64,000 bases of DNA from Saprospiraceae bacterium (GCA_013001595.1 JABDMH010000012.1:32301-96300); one strand, 5' to 3'; positions 1 through 9,835 are shown, counted from the stretch's first letter. A program made the numbers and translations. Notes: generated from the sequence alone by a model not told the origin.

Positions 1-51
1 TAGGGGCTAGCACAGTTTTATTGGTCAAAAAAAGACTTCATCTCATTCAAT

Positions 52-2682
52 ATGTCGATTGGGCAAATTCACAGGTTTGAAAAGCTACAAATCGCCTCAT
101 TGATTTTGGTTTTTCTACTTACCCATATATCTGTTTCTGGGCAGCAGCTTGGAGGCCTCGAATCGCTAATATTTCTACCTGAGGGAGAACTAACCGTGGG
201 TGAAATTCTAAGTAGCATTAGCGATCAGTCGGGAATAGATTTTTCATTCAATGCCAAGACCATCGATGAGGAACGGCGGGTTAGTTTTGGTTCAGCTGGT
301 TTAACGGCTCAGGAAGCGGTTGCCTCCCTATGTAAAATCCTAGATGTAGATTTTAAAATCCAGGATGGTCAGTTTATACTGTTCAAAGAGAAGACGGCAG
401 CAGAAGTTTTTCAGACCATCAGTGGTTTTATCAGAGATAGTCTTACTGGTGAAACCCTCATTGGAGCTACAGTCAGCATCCTGGGCACATCTAAAGGTAC
501 GGTGACCAATGGATTTGGCTACTACTCTCTGCGTGTTCTGACCGGTAAACAACGACTTCAATATGCGTATATCGGTTATCAGTCGGAGATCTGGGAGACT
601 TCATTAACGAAAGATACACGCAAATCTGTTCAATTGTCTCCAACACCACTTGAATTGCCCAATGTCATCGTATCCATTCCAGTTGATCAGGAGATGGAGC
701 GTCATGATCTTGATCGGTTTGATTTTAGTACCAAGGCACTAAACAATATGCCCGAATTTGGTGGTGAGGCAGGCCTGGTAAAGGGATTGCAGTCATTGCC
801 AGGGATTAAGATGCATAGCGATGGATCTGCATTTTTCTATACCAGAGGTGGTGAAAAAGATCAAAACTTGATCATCATTGATGATGCGCCGATTTTCAAT
901 CCTGCTCATTTATTTGGTTTTTATTCCGTAGTCATACCTGACTTTGCTAAGGACATAAAAGTCTATAAGTCCGATGTTCCTGCAAATTTGGGAGATCGAC
1001 TTTCGTCCATCATTAGCATCCGAACTAGAGATGGCAACCTAAATAAGTGGCATCTAAGTGGAGCAGTTAATCCCTTAATCAATCGTTTGTCACTGGAGGT
1101 GCCCGTTTCGCGAGGTAAGAGCTCATTGTTCACATCTGTAAGAAGATCTAACTTCGATTGGCTTGGTCAGGATGAAAACGATGATCCTTTGTTAGCTTTT
1201 GGAGATTTTAATTTTAAGTGGAACCAGCGCATCAATAAAAACAATCGCCTTTTTTTCACCTTGATCACTGCTGTAGATGCACTCAATACCCAAGATGGAA
1301 CCCTTAGTGGCATCAATTGGGGCAATGCGGCAACTACCCTACGCTGGAACCATCTCTTTGGTCCAAGATTGTTTTCCAATACGACCATCTATGCAGGTGT
1401 GTATAATTATCGTCTTGGATTTATGGACAATGCTTGGGAATCCGGGATTGGTACCGCAAGTATCAAGTCAGATTTTACCCATTATATAAGCCCAAGTTTT
1501 GAAAGCAGGTTCGGCGTAGAATTTGCGGGCTATGGATTCAATCCTGGCAGTATATCTACGGGCAGTCTGTTGTCGATCCTGCCAGAGATTAATGAATTGG
1601 CAGCAAGGAAGCGCATATTCTACTACCAAGCCAATTTTAAAGCCACAAGGCGCTTGCATCTTAAGATGGGTTTTCGCATGTCTACGTGGGAGAATAGCGG
1701 TCCAGTCCAGTACTACACTTATGATGAATCATCTAACGTTGCGGACACCATTGGTGAGCCCGAGGGCCCATACCACCGTTATCGCAATGTAGATCCGAGG
1801 ATCAGTATCCAGTATCGCCTGGATAGTAGTGCCCATCTCAAATTTTCCTATGGCAGCTATCATCAGTATCTACAGTTGATAAGCAATTCTGTATCGCCCT
1901 TTACATCCCTTGAAGTATGGCTACCTAGCAATCCAAACATTAAGCCGCAGGCGGCTCATCAATGGACATTGGGATATCAGAAATATTTCAATCGAACCAA
2001 ATGGTCATTTGGGTTGACGTCCTACTATAAGAAATTGTATAATCAGATTGACTATGTGCCTCATGCACATACTTTGCTCAATCCCCATCTAGTGGCCGAA
2101 TTAAGATTTGGAACCATGGATGCCTATGGGATGGAGGTACTGGTGAGGAAGGAAGTCGGCAAACTTAATGGATGGATGAGTTATACCTGGTCGAAGGCAT
2201 TGCGCAATACACCTTCGATCAATGGGGGTCGTACATATCCAGCATTTCAGGATAGGCCCCATGATTTTTCACTTATGTTGAATTATCAAGTTAGTAGACG
2301 TATGCTCCTATCTACTTATTTCACTGCCTATACGGGATCAGCCTTTTCATCCCCAACCAGTTTTTACACTTTTCAGGGCAAAACAGTACCCATTTATGAC
2401 GAAAAGAACAATGATCGACTGCCATCATATAGGCGCATGGATCTGGCACTGAAATTTAGACTGAATCGAAATCTCCAACAGCGCTTTCAACACAGCCTCA
2501 CCTTCTCTGTATATAATGTGCTGGCCCACAAGAATATAGTTGCTGTCAATTTCAATAAGATCTTGGATAAAGAAGATGTACCGGTGGTGCAAGCGAATTT
2601 CTTACGTGAACGCGATTTGGTTTCCACACAAACCGATCTAGTTCGATTCCTACCTTCGTTGACCTATAAGTTTGAACTGTAA
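52..2682 (+). CDS. TonB-dependent outer-membrane receptor with STN and carboxypeptidase-like N-terminal domains
   Basis: Probable outer-membrane active transporter energised by TonB; the substrate is unknown. A signal peptide occupies about residues 1-31, ending near VSGQQ. It is followed by an STN (secretin/TonB short N-terminal) domain at about 45-108, a carboxypeptidase-regulatory-like beta domain at about 120-205 (FIRDSLTGETLIGATVSILG), a plug at about 225-335 (YTRGGEKDQNLIIIDDAPIF) and a C-terminal barrel. The 876-aa length suits this class. An STN domain in such receptors often means signalling to a FecR/ECF pair, but no such pair is adjacent in the visible sequence; only 51 bases lie upstream. 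The stop codon overlaps the ATG of the DUF4249 gene by one base, so the two are probably co-translated. The family is certain; the ligand is not. Confidence 0.93.
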   Translation: MSIGQIHRFEKLQIASLILVFLLTHISVSGQQLGGLESLIFLPEGELTVGEILSSISDQSGIDFSFNAKTIDEERRVSFGSAGLTAQEAVASLCKILDVDFKIQDGQFILFKEKTAAEVFQTISGFIRDSLTGETLIGATVSILGTSKGTVTNGFGYYSLRVLTGKQRLQYAYIGYQSEIWETSLTKDTRKSVQLSPTPLELPNVIVSIPVDQEMERHDLDRFDFSTKALNNMPEFGGEAGLVKGLQSLPGIKMHSDGSAFFYTRGGEKDQNLIIIDDAPIFNPAHLFGFYSVVIPDFAKDIKVYKSDVPANLGDRLSSIISIRTRDGNLNKWHLSGAVNPLINRLSLEVPVSRGKSSLFTSVRRSNFDWLGQDENDDPLLAFGDFNFKWNQRINKNNRLFFTLITAVDALNTQDGTLSGINWGNAATTLRWNHLFGPRLFSNTTIYAGVYNYRLGFMDNAWESGIGTASIKSDFTHYISPSFESRFGVEFAGYGFNPGSISTGSLLSILPEINELAARKRIFYYQANFKATRRLHLKMGFRMSTWENSGPVQYYTYDESSNVADTIGEPEGPYHRYRNVDPRISIQYRLDSSAHLKFSYGSYHQYLQLISNSVSPFTSLEVWLPSNPNIKPQAAHQWTLGYQKYFNRTKWSFGLTSYYKKLYNQIDYVPHAHTLLNPHLVAELRFGTMDAYGMEVLVRKEVGKLNGWMSYTWSKALRNTPSINGGRTYPAFQDRPHDFSLMLNYQVSRRMLLSTYFTAYTGSAFSSPTSFYTFQGKTVPIYDEKNNDRLPSYRRMDLALKFRLNRNLQQRFQHSLTFSVYNVLAHKNIVAVNFNKILDKEDVPVVQANFLRERDLVSTQTDLVRFLPSLTYKFEL

Positions 2683-3488
2683 TGTCGAGATACCTCAACT
2701 ACATCATAATTTGTAGCCTTGGCCTCTGCTTTAGCTGTGAGGAACCGGTGGATTGGCCCTTGAGTGCTGGCCCTGAAGGCAGGTTGGTCGTAGAAGCAAT
2801 CCTAACAAATCAGCATACTTTTCAGAAGTTTAGACTCACACAAAATCGGAGGGCTGCAAATGGTGAAGAGCTTGGTGTGGCAGATGCACAGGTCGCCATA
2901 TCTAGTCCTCAGATATCGCTAGTTTTTGATGCCGACCAGCAAGATCCTGGAAGTTATGTCAGCAAGAGACCATTCGCAGCTCAAAAGGATGTACTTTATA
3001 CGTTGGAAATCATATGGCGCGACGAAGCATATGAGGCTTCGAGTCAGTTGTCATTTGTGGCACCATTGGAGCAGATTATCATTGACCGTGAGAACGAGGA
3101 TAGTCTTTTCATTGGTGAAGTAGCGCCTCTTTATCATCCCTTACAGCAGGCCATGCATGAAGTTCAAGTGGACTGGACACACATTTCGATGACTGCTCCA
3201 AATAGGGCAGGTCTATTTTTCTATACCTTCAGCACCATTGACGGCAGTGAGCTCCTTCGCCCCATGGTCGAGGATATATATTTCCCAAAGGGCACCAAGG
3301 TTATGAGGACTAAATATGGTCTCAACGATGATTTTGCTGCCTACTTGCGAAGCTTTGCACTAGAAACGATTTGGCAGGGAGGTTTCTTTGATGAAGCTTC
3401 CAGCAGTTTGCCTACTAACATTAGTAATGGAGGTTTAGGATTCTTCAGTGTTTGTGCAACCCTGCAGGATAGTTTGGTTGCTTTTTAA
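2682..3488 (+). CDS. DUF4249-family lipoprotein, partner of the upstream TonB receptor
   Basis: A 268-aa protein whose N-terminus (hydrophobic stretch ending LCFSC-EE) looks like a type II signal peptide with a lipobox, so it is probably lipid-anchored at the outer membrane. The rest is predicted beta-rich and resembles the DUF4249 family, which in Bacteroidota is habitually encoded directly after STN-containing TonB receptors, as here (stop/start overlap TAATG). The ending GGLGFFSVCATLQDSLV resembles the GLGFF-type C-terminus of the family. It may act like a SusD-like accessory, but the function is not established. The family call rests on length, lipobox, context and the C-terminal pattern. 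Confidence 0.82.
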   Translation: MSRYLNYIIICSLGLCFSCEEPVDWPLSAGPEGRLVVEAILTNQHTFQKFRLTQNRRAANGEELGVADAQVAISSPQISLVFDADQQDPGSYVSKRPFAAQKDVLYTLEIIWRDEAYEASSQLSFVAPLEQIIIDRENEDSLFIGEVAPLYHPLQQAMHEVQVDWTHISMTAPNRAGLFFYTFSTIDGSELLRPMVEDIYFPKGTKVMRTKYGLNDDFAAYLRSFALETIWQGGFFDEASSSLPTNISNGGLGFFSVCATLQDSLVAF

Positions 3489-3545
3489 CATTTATGAAGG
3501 GCCTTTAGACACCTGGTGAGAAGTCATAATCCAGTTTTATAACAA

Positions 3546-5147
3546 CTATCTATTGTAATTGGTGTCATCTTTTACATCAACTATAATGCGCCGCGAGCGG
3601 TTGGCAAGTTCCCAAACGGTGTGAAAAATTAGTTTGGCAACAGTCTCATATTTGTTATAGAGTATCTTTTCTGGTATGTCACTCGGTCGATGATAGTCTT
3701 TGTGGACGCCGCTGAAATAGAAGATCGAAGGAATGCCATGTTTGGCAAAGTTGTAATGATCTGAACGGTAGTAAAACTTATTAGGATCATCCTTCGCATT
3801 ATAGGTATAGTCCAGATCTAGGTGCGTAAAAGATGCATTCACTGCCTCATTGATTTGGTGTAATTCTGTACTCAATCTATTTGAACCTATGACATAGATA
3901 TAGTTAGGATTTTGTTGATGGGCTTCATCAGTCCTTCCGATCATGTCCACATTCACATCAGCCACTGTCTGGCTTAGAGGAATGACTGGGTGCTCAGCAT
4001 AGTATTTTGAGCCCAATAGCCCCTTTTCTTCGCCGGTAAAAAAAATACATGCTACCGATCGCTTAGGACCTAGGCCCTCTTTTTTCGCTTCAGCCAGCGT
4101 CGCCATAATCTCTAGTACGGCAGTAGTCCCACTACCATTGTCGTCTGCACCATGAAAGATGGAGTTTCCCCGCTTTCCAAGATGATCATAATGGGCAGAT
4201 AAGATGATCACTTCATCCTGGAGAGTACTATCCATGCCAGGCAGATAGCCAATAATGTTCTTACTATACAAGAGGCTTCTTGTAAGGTGCTGATTGATGA
4301 TCACTTGAGACTGGATTGGCAAGGGCCTTCCCTGTCCTTTTTCCCGAATCTCAGTTAGGTTATTCATAAAAGCCACTTCTTGGTCACCAATGATTTGCTT
4401 GGCCACCTTTGTAGATATAAATACATGATTTGGTGTGGTGGGAGCCGGGACCGCTTTGAGAAACATACTCGGGCCTAACTCACGACTGCGGTTTGCACTG
4501 AATCGTTTTTTGATTTGTGGATCAACAATCAGCACAGCCCTCGCCTTATGCCGTTTTGCCGCTTCCAGTTTGAGATCAAGACTACTGGACCAACGCGAAA
4601 GTTTTTGGGTGCCAGTGACATAAGATATACTATCTTCATTCAGGGGTTCACCCAAATAAATCATAATGACTTTGCCTACCACATCCGCCTTTAGATAATC
4701 ACTATAGTTTGCATCGTCGATTCCATAGCCCATGAATATAACTTCACTGGCTTGCAATTCTGGTAAATTCTGATTTTGTTCTTTGAGTGCCAAGAAATCC
4801 CGCATGTGCTTGAAGGAACTACTGTCCACTCGGAGGCCTAGATGCTGCCAATCCAGGATCGTAAAGGCCAAGGTCTGGTGGTAATCACGAAGCTGGGGTG
4901 CTTTTTCAATACCTGCTTGCCTCAATGACTTAATGATGTATCTTCCAGCTTTCTCCTGACCCTCGCTGCCTGTTTCTCTACCTTCGAATTCTGGCGAAGC
5001 AATCTTAGTCAAATGTTCCTTAAGCTCCTCCTGAGTAATGTTTTGTGAAAAAAAGGCAGCGGCAAAAGGATCGGCTTCAAGTTGGATCTGGGCAGTAGAA
5101 AAAATTGATGACCCTATAAAAAAGCATGCTGCCAACCACTTTAACAT
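3546..5147 (-). CDS. Secreted M28-family zinc aminopeptidase
   Basis: Metallopeptidase with a signal peptide (residues 1-19, ending STAQ). An inserted PA-like domain appears to span about 130-290. The two-zinc M28 site is visible in order: H319 in SAHYDHLG, D335 in HGADDNGSG, E373/E374 in TGEEKG, D401 in NVDMIG and H486 in KDYHRPSD. All metal ligands and the general-base Glu are present, so it should be active, probably releasing N-terminal amino acids in the periplasm or outside the cell. The start overlaps the end of rpiB by 7 bases, which indicates translational coupling at the 3' end of a three-gene minus-strand cassette. Family M28 is clear; the exact peptide specificity is not. Confidence 0.94.
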   Translation of the reverse strand: MLKWLAACFFIGSSIFSTAQIQLEADPFAAAFFSQNITQEELKEHLTKIASPEFEGRETGSEGQEKAGRYIIKSLRQAGIEKAPQLRDYHQTLAFTILDWQHLGLRVDSSSFKHMRDFLALKEQNQNLPELQASEVIFMGYGIDDANYSDYLKADVVGKVIMIYLGEPLNEDSISYVTGTQKLSRWSSSLDLKLEAAKRHKARAVLIVDPQIKKRFSANRSRELGPSMFLKAVPAPTTPNHVFISTKVAKQIIGDQEVAFMNNLTEIREKGQGRPLPIQSQVIINQHLTRSLLYSKNIIGYLPGMDSTLQDEVIILSAHYDHLGKRGNSIFHGADDNGSGTTAVLEIMATLAEAKKEGLGPKRSVACIFFTGEEKGLLGSKYYAEHPVIPLSQTVADVNVDMIGRTDEAHQQNPNYIYVIGSNRLSTELHQINEAVNASFTHLDLDYTYNAKDDPNKFYYRSDHYNFAKHGIPSIFYFSGVHKDYHRPSDIPEKILYNKYETVAKLIFHTVWELANRSRRIIVDVKDDTNYNR

Positions 5148-5572
5148 ACGCTCATCTTATTCACGCGCCGGGCATGTCTGCCACCCTCAAACTTGGCAGT
5201 GAGAAAAGCGGAAACAATCTCCACCGCTAACGTCTCATCAATAAACCTTGCAGGTATACAGACAATATTTGCGTTGTTGTGTTGACGAGCCAATTGGGCG
5301 ATCTCAACCTGCCAACAAATGGCTGCACGAATGGCTTGGTGTTTGTTGGCTGTCATGCAGACACCATTGCCACTGCCACATATCAGCACACCAAATTGCG
5401 CAGTTACTTCAGACACCGCTGAAGCTACCGGATGTACAAAATCGGGATAGTCTACAGCTGCTGCGGAATCTGTCCCAAAGTCTAACACCTCATCACCTCG
5501 ATCTACTAATGCAGTCTTTATGGCATCTTTAAATGGAAATCCAGCGTGATCACATCCAATAGCTATGGTCAT
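5141..5572 (-). CDS. rpiB: Ribose-5-phosphate isomerase B
   Basis: Interconverts ribose-5-phosphate and ribulose-5-phosphate in the non-oxidative pentose phosphate pathway (cytoplasm). The 143-aa protein begins MTIAIGCDHAG, the canonical RpiB/LacAB start, so I place the start 57 bases inside the listed ORF; this also leaves a 4-base gap after the upstream gene instead of an overlap. Active-site features are D8-H9, C65 followed by the GSGNG phosphate loop (66-70), and H99 in RQHNNANI. It lies between the DUF2723 gene and the M28 peptidase gene, which it overlaps by 7 bases. A few related sugar isomerases share the fold, but the length and motifs fit RpiB. Confidence 0.93.
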   Translation of the reverse strand: MTIAIGCDHAGFPFKDAIKTALVDRGDEVLDFGTDSAAAVDYPDFVHPVASAVSEVTAQFGVLICGSGNGVCMTANKHQAIRAAICWQVEIAQLARQHNNANIVCIPARFIDETLAVEIVSAFLTAKFEGGRHARRVNKMSVC

Positions 5573-5576
5573 ATCT

Positions 5577-8500
5577 TTAGTTGCTGATGTTGCTAACTTG
5601 ATAAGGTTCAAAACGGGCATTGAGTTCATTCAAGAACTCTGTGTCTCCCTTGGATTGAGCCAATCTTTTCAATTCAGGTACGACCTGTCGCAAGGCAGTG
5701 TTTTGATCTGGTTTAAAGCCGGCACTAAGATCTTCCTGAGAAAGGCTTCGGTAGAAGCGGAGATATTCCTCCATTTCATCAGCCAATATCTCTATATGCG
5801 GCTTAGCTTTATCATATGCGTTGGCTTGCTCATATATGCGCAAAGTATTGAGAATCTTAGCATCATATGGAAAGTTCATATGAGGGAATGCCTCAAAAAA
5901 CTTATCTACCAGGTCTACTGCTCTTTGTGATTCTCCCCGCTGTAGGAAAGTGTAGGCAGCCCTTTCGATCATAGTTTTATGCGCAAAATAGCTAGGTATT
6001 ATGCTGGAGGTAACGAATACATCATGCTTGTCAAACCCACCCCATTTAAACTTATTCATGACCAACTCGTAGATCTTGTCTGCATCGATTCCACCGTTGC
6101 CGTGAATGCCAAACTGTGCTGCTTTTTGTGGGGTCTCAAATGGAACAATCCGTAGTCCTAGCCCCTCTAGTTGCAGAAACTTGCCTAGGCCCATGAGCTT
6201 ACTTTCTCTTGAGGTTACTGCAAAATAGATGGGTCTGTCGTATACATTGCTTTGAATAATGTCAAGAATGGCAAGCTCATCTTTGGTCAGTGCACCATCG
6301 CCAATGGTGATGGGTATCTGAGAGATGATCTGGTCTTGTTCACTAGGATCAGCCCATCCCGATTGGATAGCGCGATTTTTGTCAATGTTAAAAACAAAAT
6401 TTTTGGTCGGCAGGTGACTTTCGAATTCTCGTCCACCATTGCCACGCAGGGGGTGTCTTTCTCCCATATATTTCATACCTGCCGCCAGAGACATTGTTTG
6501 GTTTCCTCCATTGGGTGGCCAATAGAGTACATTGCGTTTGTCGCCACGATAAGCTTCCTTAGGAAGGGTAAATTTCAACGCAGGAGAATCATTGACCTTT
6601 CTTCGCGTCGAATTTATGTACCAATCGACGGCGATGAGGCTAAGATTGACCACGCGTACATCTGTACGAATACCCTCTACTTCTTGTGCGTACCACAGCG
6701 GATAGGTGTCGTTATCACCATATGTGAATATGATGCTATTGGGTTCGCAGGTCTCTAAGAAGTTGTGCGCATAGTCCCGGGCAGCAGAAAGATTTTTTCT
6801 ACTGTGATCATCAAAGTTCTGGAATCCCATAACGATCGGTGCAAGTAGAACTAAGGCCAGCGCTACTGGAGCCTGAGCTTTGCCCATCGGTACTTTTTGC
6901 AACAAACGGTATACCCCTATTACACCCATACCCATCCAAATACAGAAGGTAAAAAATGAGCCTACCAGCACATAGTCTCGCTCTCTGGGTTCTTGTGGTG
7001 GTTGATTGGAGTAGATGATGATTCCGATTCCAGTGATCAGGAACAGTGCTAATAAACCGATCGCATCATTGCGACGATTGCGAAATTGATAGAGCAGTCC
7101 TAAGAGGCCAAAAAGAAAGGGCAGGAGGAAATAACTGTTTCTTGCCTTATTCTCTTTCATTGTGGTGGGGAGCTCACGTTGGTTGTAGAGCAAGACATTA
7201 TCTACAGCTGGAATGCCCGATTGCCAATGGCCACGTTTCAAATCCCAGGCAAATACTCCCTGGTCACCGTTTTGTTTCCCAGCAAAATTCCACATGAAAT
7301 ATCGCCAATACATAAACTTAATCTGATACTTCCAAAAGAAGGCTAGATTATCTCCCATCGTTGGATTCCCAGATTTCTTATTGATCCAGATGCGGTAGAG
7401 TTGTTTACGTTGGGAGTCGCTGTGACCCATGCGAGGAAAGAAACTCTCGTCAGATGACTTATATTTTGGTGAGATTTTATAGTCGATTACTTCATAACGA
7501 TCTCCCACTTGGCCATATTTCTCACTGGACTCTACACCCACAGCTTGTGCATCAAAATGAGGTCCTTTCAAAAGGGCTCGTTCTCCATATTGATCGCGGT
7601 TGAGGTAAGGCAATAATCGGTGGGCGTCCGTGGGTGCATTCATGTTTATTGGAGGACCGGCATTCGCTCTAATTACCACCACGCCAATCACGGAATAACT
7701 GATCAAGAGAAGGGACATACCCACCATCAAAGTCTGCACCAATGCATTTTGATGCTGATGAGCATACCTAAAGCCGAAATAAAGGACGGCCCCAATAATC
7801 AGGAATAGTGGTATTAGGCCCGTATGAAACGGAAGACCAAAACCATTCACCATCAGCAACTCAAGCTGAGCCCATAGGTTAGGAATTCCGGTGATAATAA
7901 GGGTCTGAATTAATCCAATCAGCACCACTCCAGCGCCAAAAGCGGCTGCCATGCCAAGCAGGGTGTGTTTTTTGTATTTCTTGAAATAGTAGAACAGACC
8001 GATGGCTGGAAAGGTCAGTATACTAAGTAAATGGACACCGGTGGATAGACCAGCCGAATACAAGGCAAAAATCAACCAGCGATCCGTTTGATCTTCATCT
8101 GGCAGGCTATACCATTTAATAGTCGCCCATAAGGTCAAGGTTGTGAAAAAAGTAGATAAGGCATACACCTCGCCTTCCACTGCAGAAAACCATATGGAAC
8201 TGGAGAATGCGGTAGCTAATCCACCTACAACACCGGAACCAATGATGAGTAGTTGATTTGTAAAATTAGGCTCATCCACCTTCTCCCTACCTAAAAGAGC
8301 CAATTTCGAGAAGATCATGGTGGTCCATGCCACAAACATTGCAGCCGCAGCAGTAGCTAATCCGGAAAATAAGTTTACGGCAAAGGCAATTCGGGATGGA
8401 TCACTGGAGAGGATGTCTGCTACCCAAGCAAACAATCGGCCTATAATTAGGAAAATCGGTGCCCCTGGTGGGTGGACCACCTGCAGCTTGTGCGCTCCCA

Positions 8501-8627
8501 AAATAAATTCACCGCAGTCCCACAGGCTTCCTGTGCGTTCGGCAGTGAAAAAGTAGACTAGAAAACTCACCAAAAAGACCAACCATCCACCAGCGTTGAT
8601 GAGATGACGAAAAGTATACTTGTTCAT
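5577..8627 (-). CDS. DUF2723 (TMEM260-like) polytopic membrane protein, probable protein O-glycosyltransferase
   Basis: A 1016-aa integral membrane protein. The N-terminal DUF2723 domain contains the characteristic stretch LWDCGEFILGAHKLQVVHPP at about residues 34-55, in the first periplasmic loop after TM1. It is followed by many transmembrane helices to about residue 600, then a soluble C-terminal region with helical, TPR-like character (about 880-1010). The family is related to GT-C glycosyltransferases; eukaryotic TMEM260 is a protein O-mannosyltransferase, and Bacteroidota homologues are thought to glycosylate exported proteins. The conserved acidic residue of the first loop (D in WDCGE) is present. 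It is first in a minus-strand cassette with rpiB and an M28 peptidase. The family is sure; the enzymatic role is inferred. Confidence 0.9.
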   Translation of the reverse strand: MNKYTFRHLINAGGWLVFLVSFLVYFFTAERTGSLWDCGEFILGAHKLQVVHPPGAPIFLIIGRLFAWVADILSSDPSRIAFAVNLFSGLATAAAAMFVAWTTMIFSKLALLGREKVDEPNFTNQLLIIGSGVVGGLATAFSSSIWFSAVEGEVYALSTFFTTLTLWATIKWYSLPDEDQTDRWLIFALYSAGLSTGVHLLSILTFPAIGLFYYFKKYKKHTLLGMAAAFGAGVVLIGLIQTLIITGIPNLWAQLELLMVNGFGLPFHTGLIPLFLIIGAVLYFGFRYAHQHQNALVQTLMVGMSLLLISYSVIGVVVIRANAGPPINMNAPTDAHRLLPYLNRDQYGERALLKGPHFDAQAVGVESSEKYGQVGDRYEVIDYKISPKYKSSDESFFPRMGHSDSQRKQLYRIWINKKSGNPTMGDNLAFFWKYQIKFMYWRYFMWNFAGKQNGDQGVFAWDLKRGHWQSGIPAVDNVLLYNQRELPTTMKENKARNSYFLLPFLFGLLGLLYQFRNRRNDAIGLLALFLITGIGIIIYSNQPPQEPRERDYVLVGSFFTFCIWMGMGVIGVYRLLQKVPMGKAQAPVALALVLLAPIVMGFQNFDDHSRKNLSAARDYAHNFLETCEPNSIIFTYGDNDTYPLWYAQEVEGIRTDVRVVNLSLIAVDWYINSTRRKVNDSPALKFTLPKEAYRGDKRNVLYWPPNGGNQTMSLAAGMKYMGERHPLRGNGGREFESHLPTKNFVFNIDKNRAIQSGWADPSEQDQIISQIPITIGDGALTKDELAILDIIQSNVYDRPIYFAVTSRESKLMGLGKFLQLEGLGLRIVPFETPQKAAQFGIHGNGGIDADKIYELVMNKFKWGGFDKHDVFVTSSIIPSYFAHKTMIERAAYTFLQRGESQRAVDLVDKFFEAFPHMNFPYDAKILNTLRIYEQANAYDKAKPHIEILADEMEEYLRFYRSLSQEDLSAGFKPDQNTALRQVVPELKRLAQSKGDTEFLNELNARFEPYQVSNISN

Positions 8628-8951
8628 TCAATTTTCGTTTTGGAAACGATTCCTCAAAATTAACAATTATTGGATCGGACCTGTTATGACATGATTATTT
8701 TATTGAATATGTATCTCTTTCTTCAAAAACCGCTCCATATTAAATCGGGATATGGACTCGGAATGTTGTTTTGGATGAGAAAAACTCCTGTAGTATCTCT
8801 CTAGACAGCTTTCCTAATGATACCAAGGGTTCGCTAAACATATGATCACTTTTGCTTGAGATGCTGGATCTGCATATTATGGTGTATCACTTTATACTTG
8901 TGCAGAAGGGCATGATAATTAGTATTAATTTAGATCTCGCAAAACAAAGTC
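8628..8951. other. Intergenic region between divergent genes
   Basis: A gap of 324 bases between the DUF2723 gene (minus) and the small membrane-peptide gene (plus). It is AT-rich. Apart from the possible minus-strand -7 box I see no gene, repeat or RNA structure in it. Confidence 0.6.
8655..8662 (-). promoter_or_regulatory. Possible -7 box for the DUF2723 gene
   Basis: On the minus strand the octamer TAATTTTG fits the Bacteroidota -7 consensus TAnnTTTG and lies 28 bases before the ATG at 8627, which would give a leader of about 20 bases. I see no good -33 TTG at the usual distance, so the assignment is weak. Confidence 0.35.
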
Positions 8952-9095
8952 ATGTTTAAAATCATCTTACTGGTTTTGGCGGGATATCTGGTTTACACGT
9001 TTTTCGTAAAACCTAAAGCTCTCCACGATGGTGCTCAACGCAATGAAAATATAGAAGATGAATTCGTGGATTACGAAGATGTGACCGACGAATGA
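8952..9095 (+). CDS. Small single-pass membrane peptide (47 aa), overlapping the pseudouridine synthase gene
   Basis: Not in the ORF track because it is short. It reads MFKIILLVLAGYLVYTFFVK, then a short polar linker and a strongly acidic tail (NENIEDEFVDYEDVTDE). It therefore has one N-terminal transmembrane helix and a cytoplasmic acidic tail. Its stop overlaps the ATG of the next gene (ATGA), typical of real translationally coupled genes. Many Bacteroidota encode short proteins of this form (compare DUF4834-type small membrane proteins), but I cannot assign a family with certainty. No function is known. Confidence 0.68.
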   Translation: MFKIILLVLAGYLVYTFFVKPKALHDGAQRNENIEDEFVDYEDVTDE

Positions 9096-9799
9096 GTAAG
9101 TATCTAGGCCTTGACATGGCCCAATTGTCCTTATACAAGGACAATCAACTCATGGCATTTAATAAACCACCCGGCATAGCTGTTCAATCGCAGGCCAAAC
9201 CCGATCTACACCAGCTTGCTAATGCGTATGCACAAATTCCTTTGCATGTGGTGCATCGCATAGATCAACCGGCTTCTGGGCTTGTACTCTTCGCTAAGAA
9301 TGCCAAGGCTGCCGCGCATATGCAACATCAGTTTGCAACGGGTTCAGTAAGGCGCAGTTACCATGCGCTCGTAAAAAAACTACCCGTTCCAAACGAAAAT
9401 AGACTACAGCACTTCCTGCTTAAAATGAACCGTCAGAACAAAAGCTTGGTTGTCGATACTGAGGTGCCTGGGGCACAGAGTAGCGTACTCACTTACAGGT
9501 GGATCAGTAGTAGTGACACCTACCATCTATTGGAGATCTTCCTCTCTACCGGTAGACACCATCAGATTCGGGCACAATTGGCAGCCATAGGTAGCCCTAT
9601 AAAAGGTGATGTAAAGTACGGTGATCGCCGCTCCAATAGGGATAGATCGATTCACTTACATGCCTCGGGGATCAGTGTGGATCACCCGGTCAGTGGTGAA
9701 AGCATTCATATTAGTGCTCCTGCACCAGATGAAGTGCTATGGAATTTTTTTAGAGAAGAGATGACCGGAGTCCCAGAGTCGCGGCCTGACCAAATCTAA
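9092..9799 (+). CDS. RluA-family RNA pseudouridine synthase
   Basis: Isomerises uridine to pseudouridine in rRNA or tRNA. The 235-aa protein has the signature HRIDQPASGLVLFAKN with catalytic Asp58, the start-of-domain pattern NKPPGI and the late motif TGRHHQIRAQLAAIGSPIKGD. There is no S4 RNA-binding domain at the N-terminus, so it is of the short RluA/RluC-core type. The start overlaps the preceding small membrane-peptide gene by ATGA. The exact target base cannot be told from sequence. Confidence 0.93.
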   Translation: MSKYLGLDMAQLSLYKDNQLMAFNKPPGIAVQSQAKPDLHQLANAYAQIPLHVVHRIDQPASGLVLFAKNAKAAAHMQHQFATGSVRRSYHALVKKLPVPNENRLQHFLLKMNRQNKSLVVDTEVPGAQSSVLTYRWISSSDTYHLLEIFLSTGRHHQIRAQLAAIGSPIKGDVKYGDRRSNRDRSIHLHASGISVDHPVSGESIHISAPAPDEVLWNFFREEMTGVPESRPDQI

Positions 9800-9835
9800 A
9801 AGAAATCAGGCAGGATTGTGAATCACACTAAGAAA

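Noticed and set aside
5565-5930. 121-aa ORF antisense to the DUF2723 gene
   Set aside because: Shadow of the real minus-strand gene, which has clear family motifs.
6252-6758. 168-aa ORF antisense to the DUF2723 gene
   Set aside because: Shadow; the sense strand carries conserved segments over the same bases.
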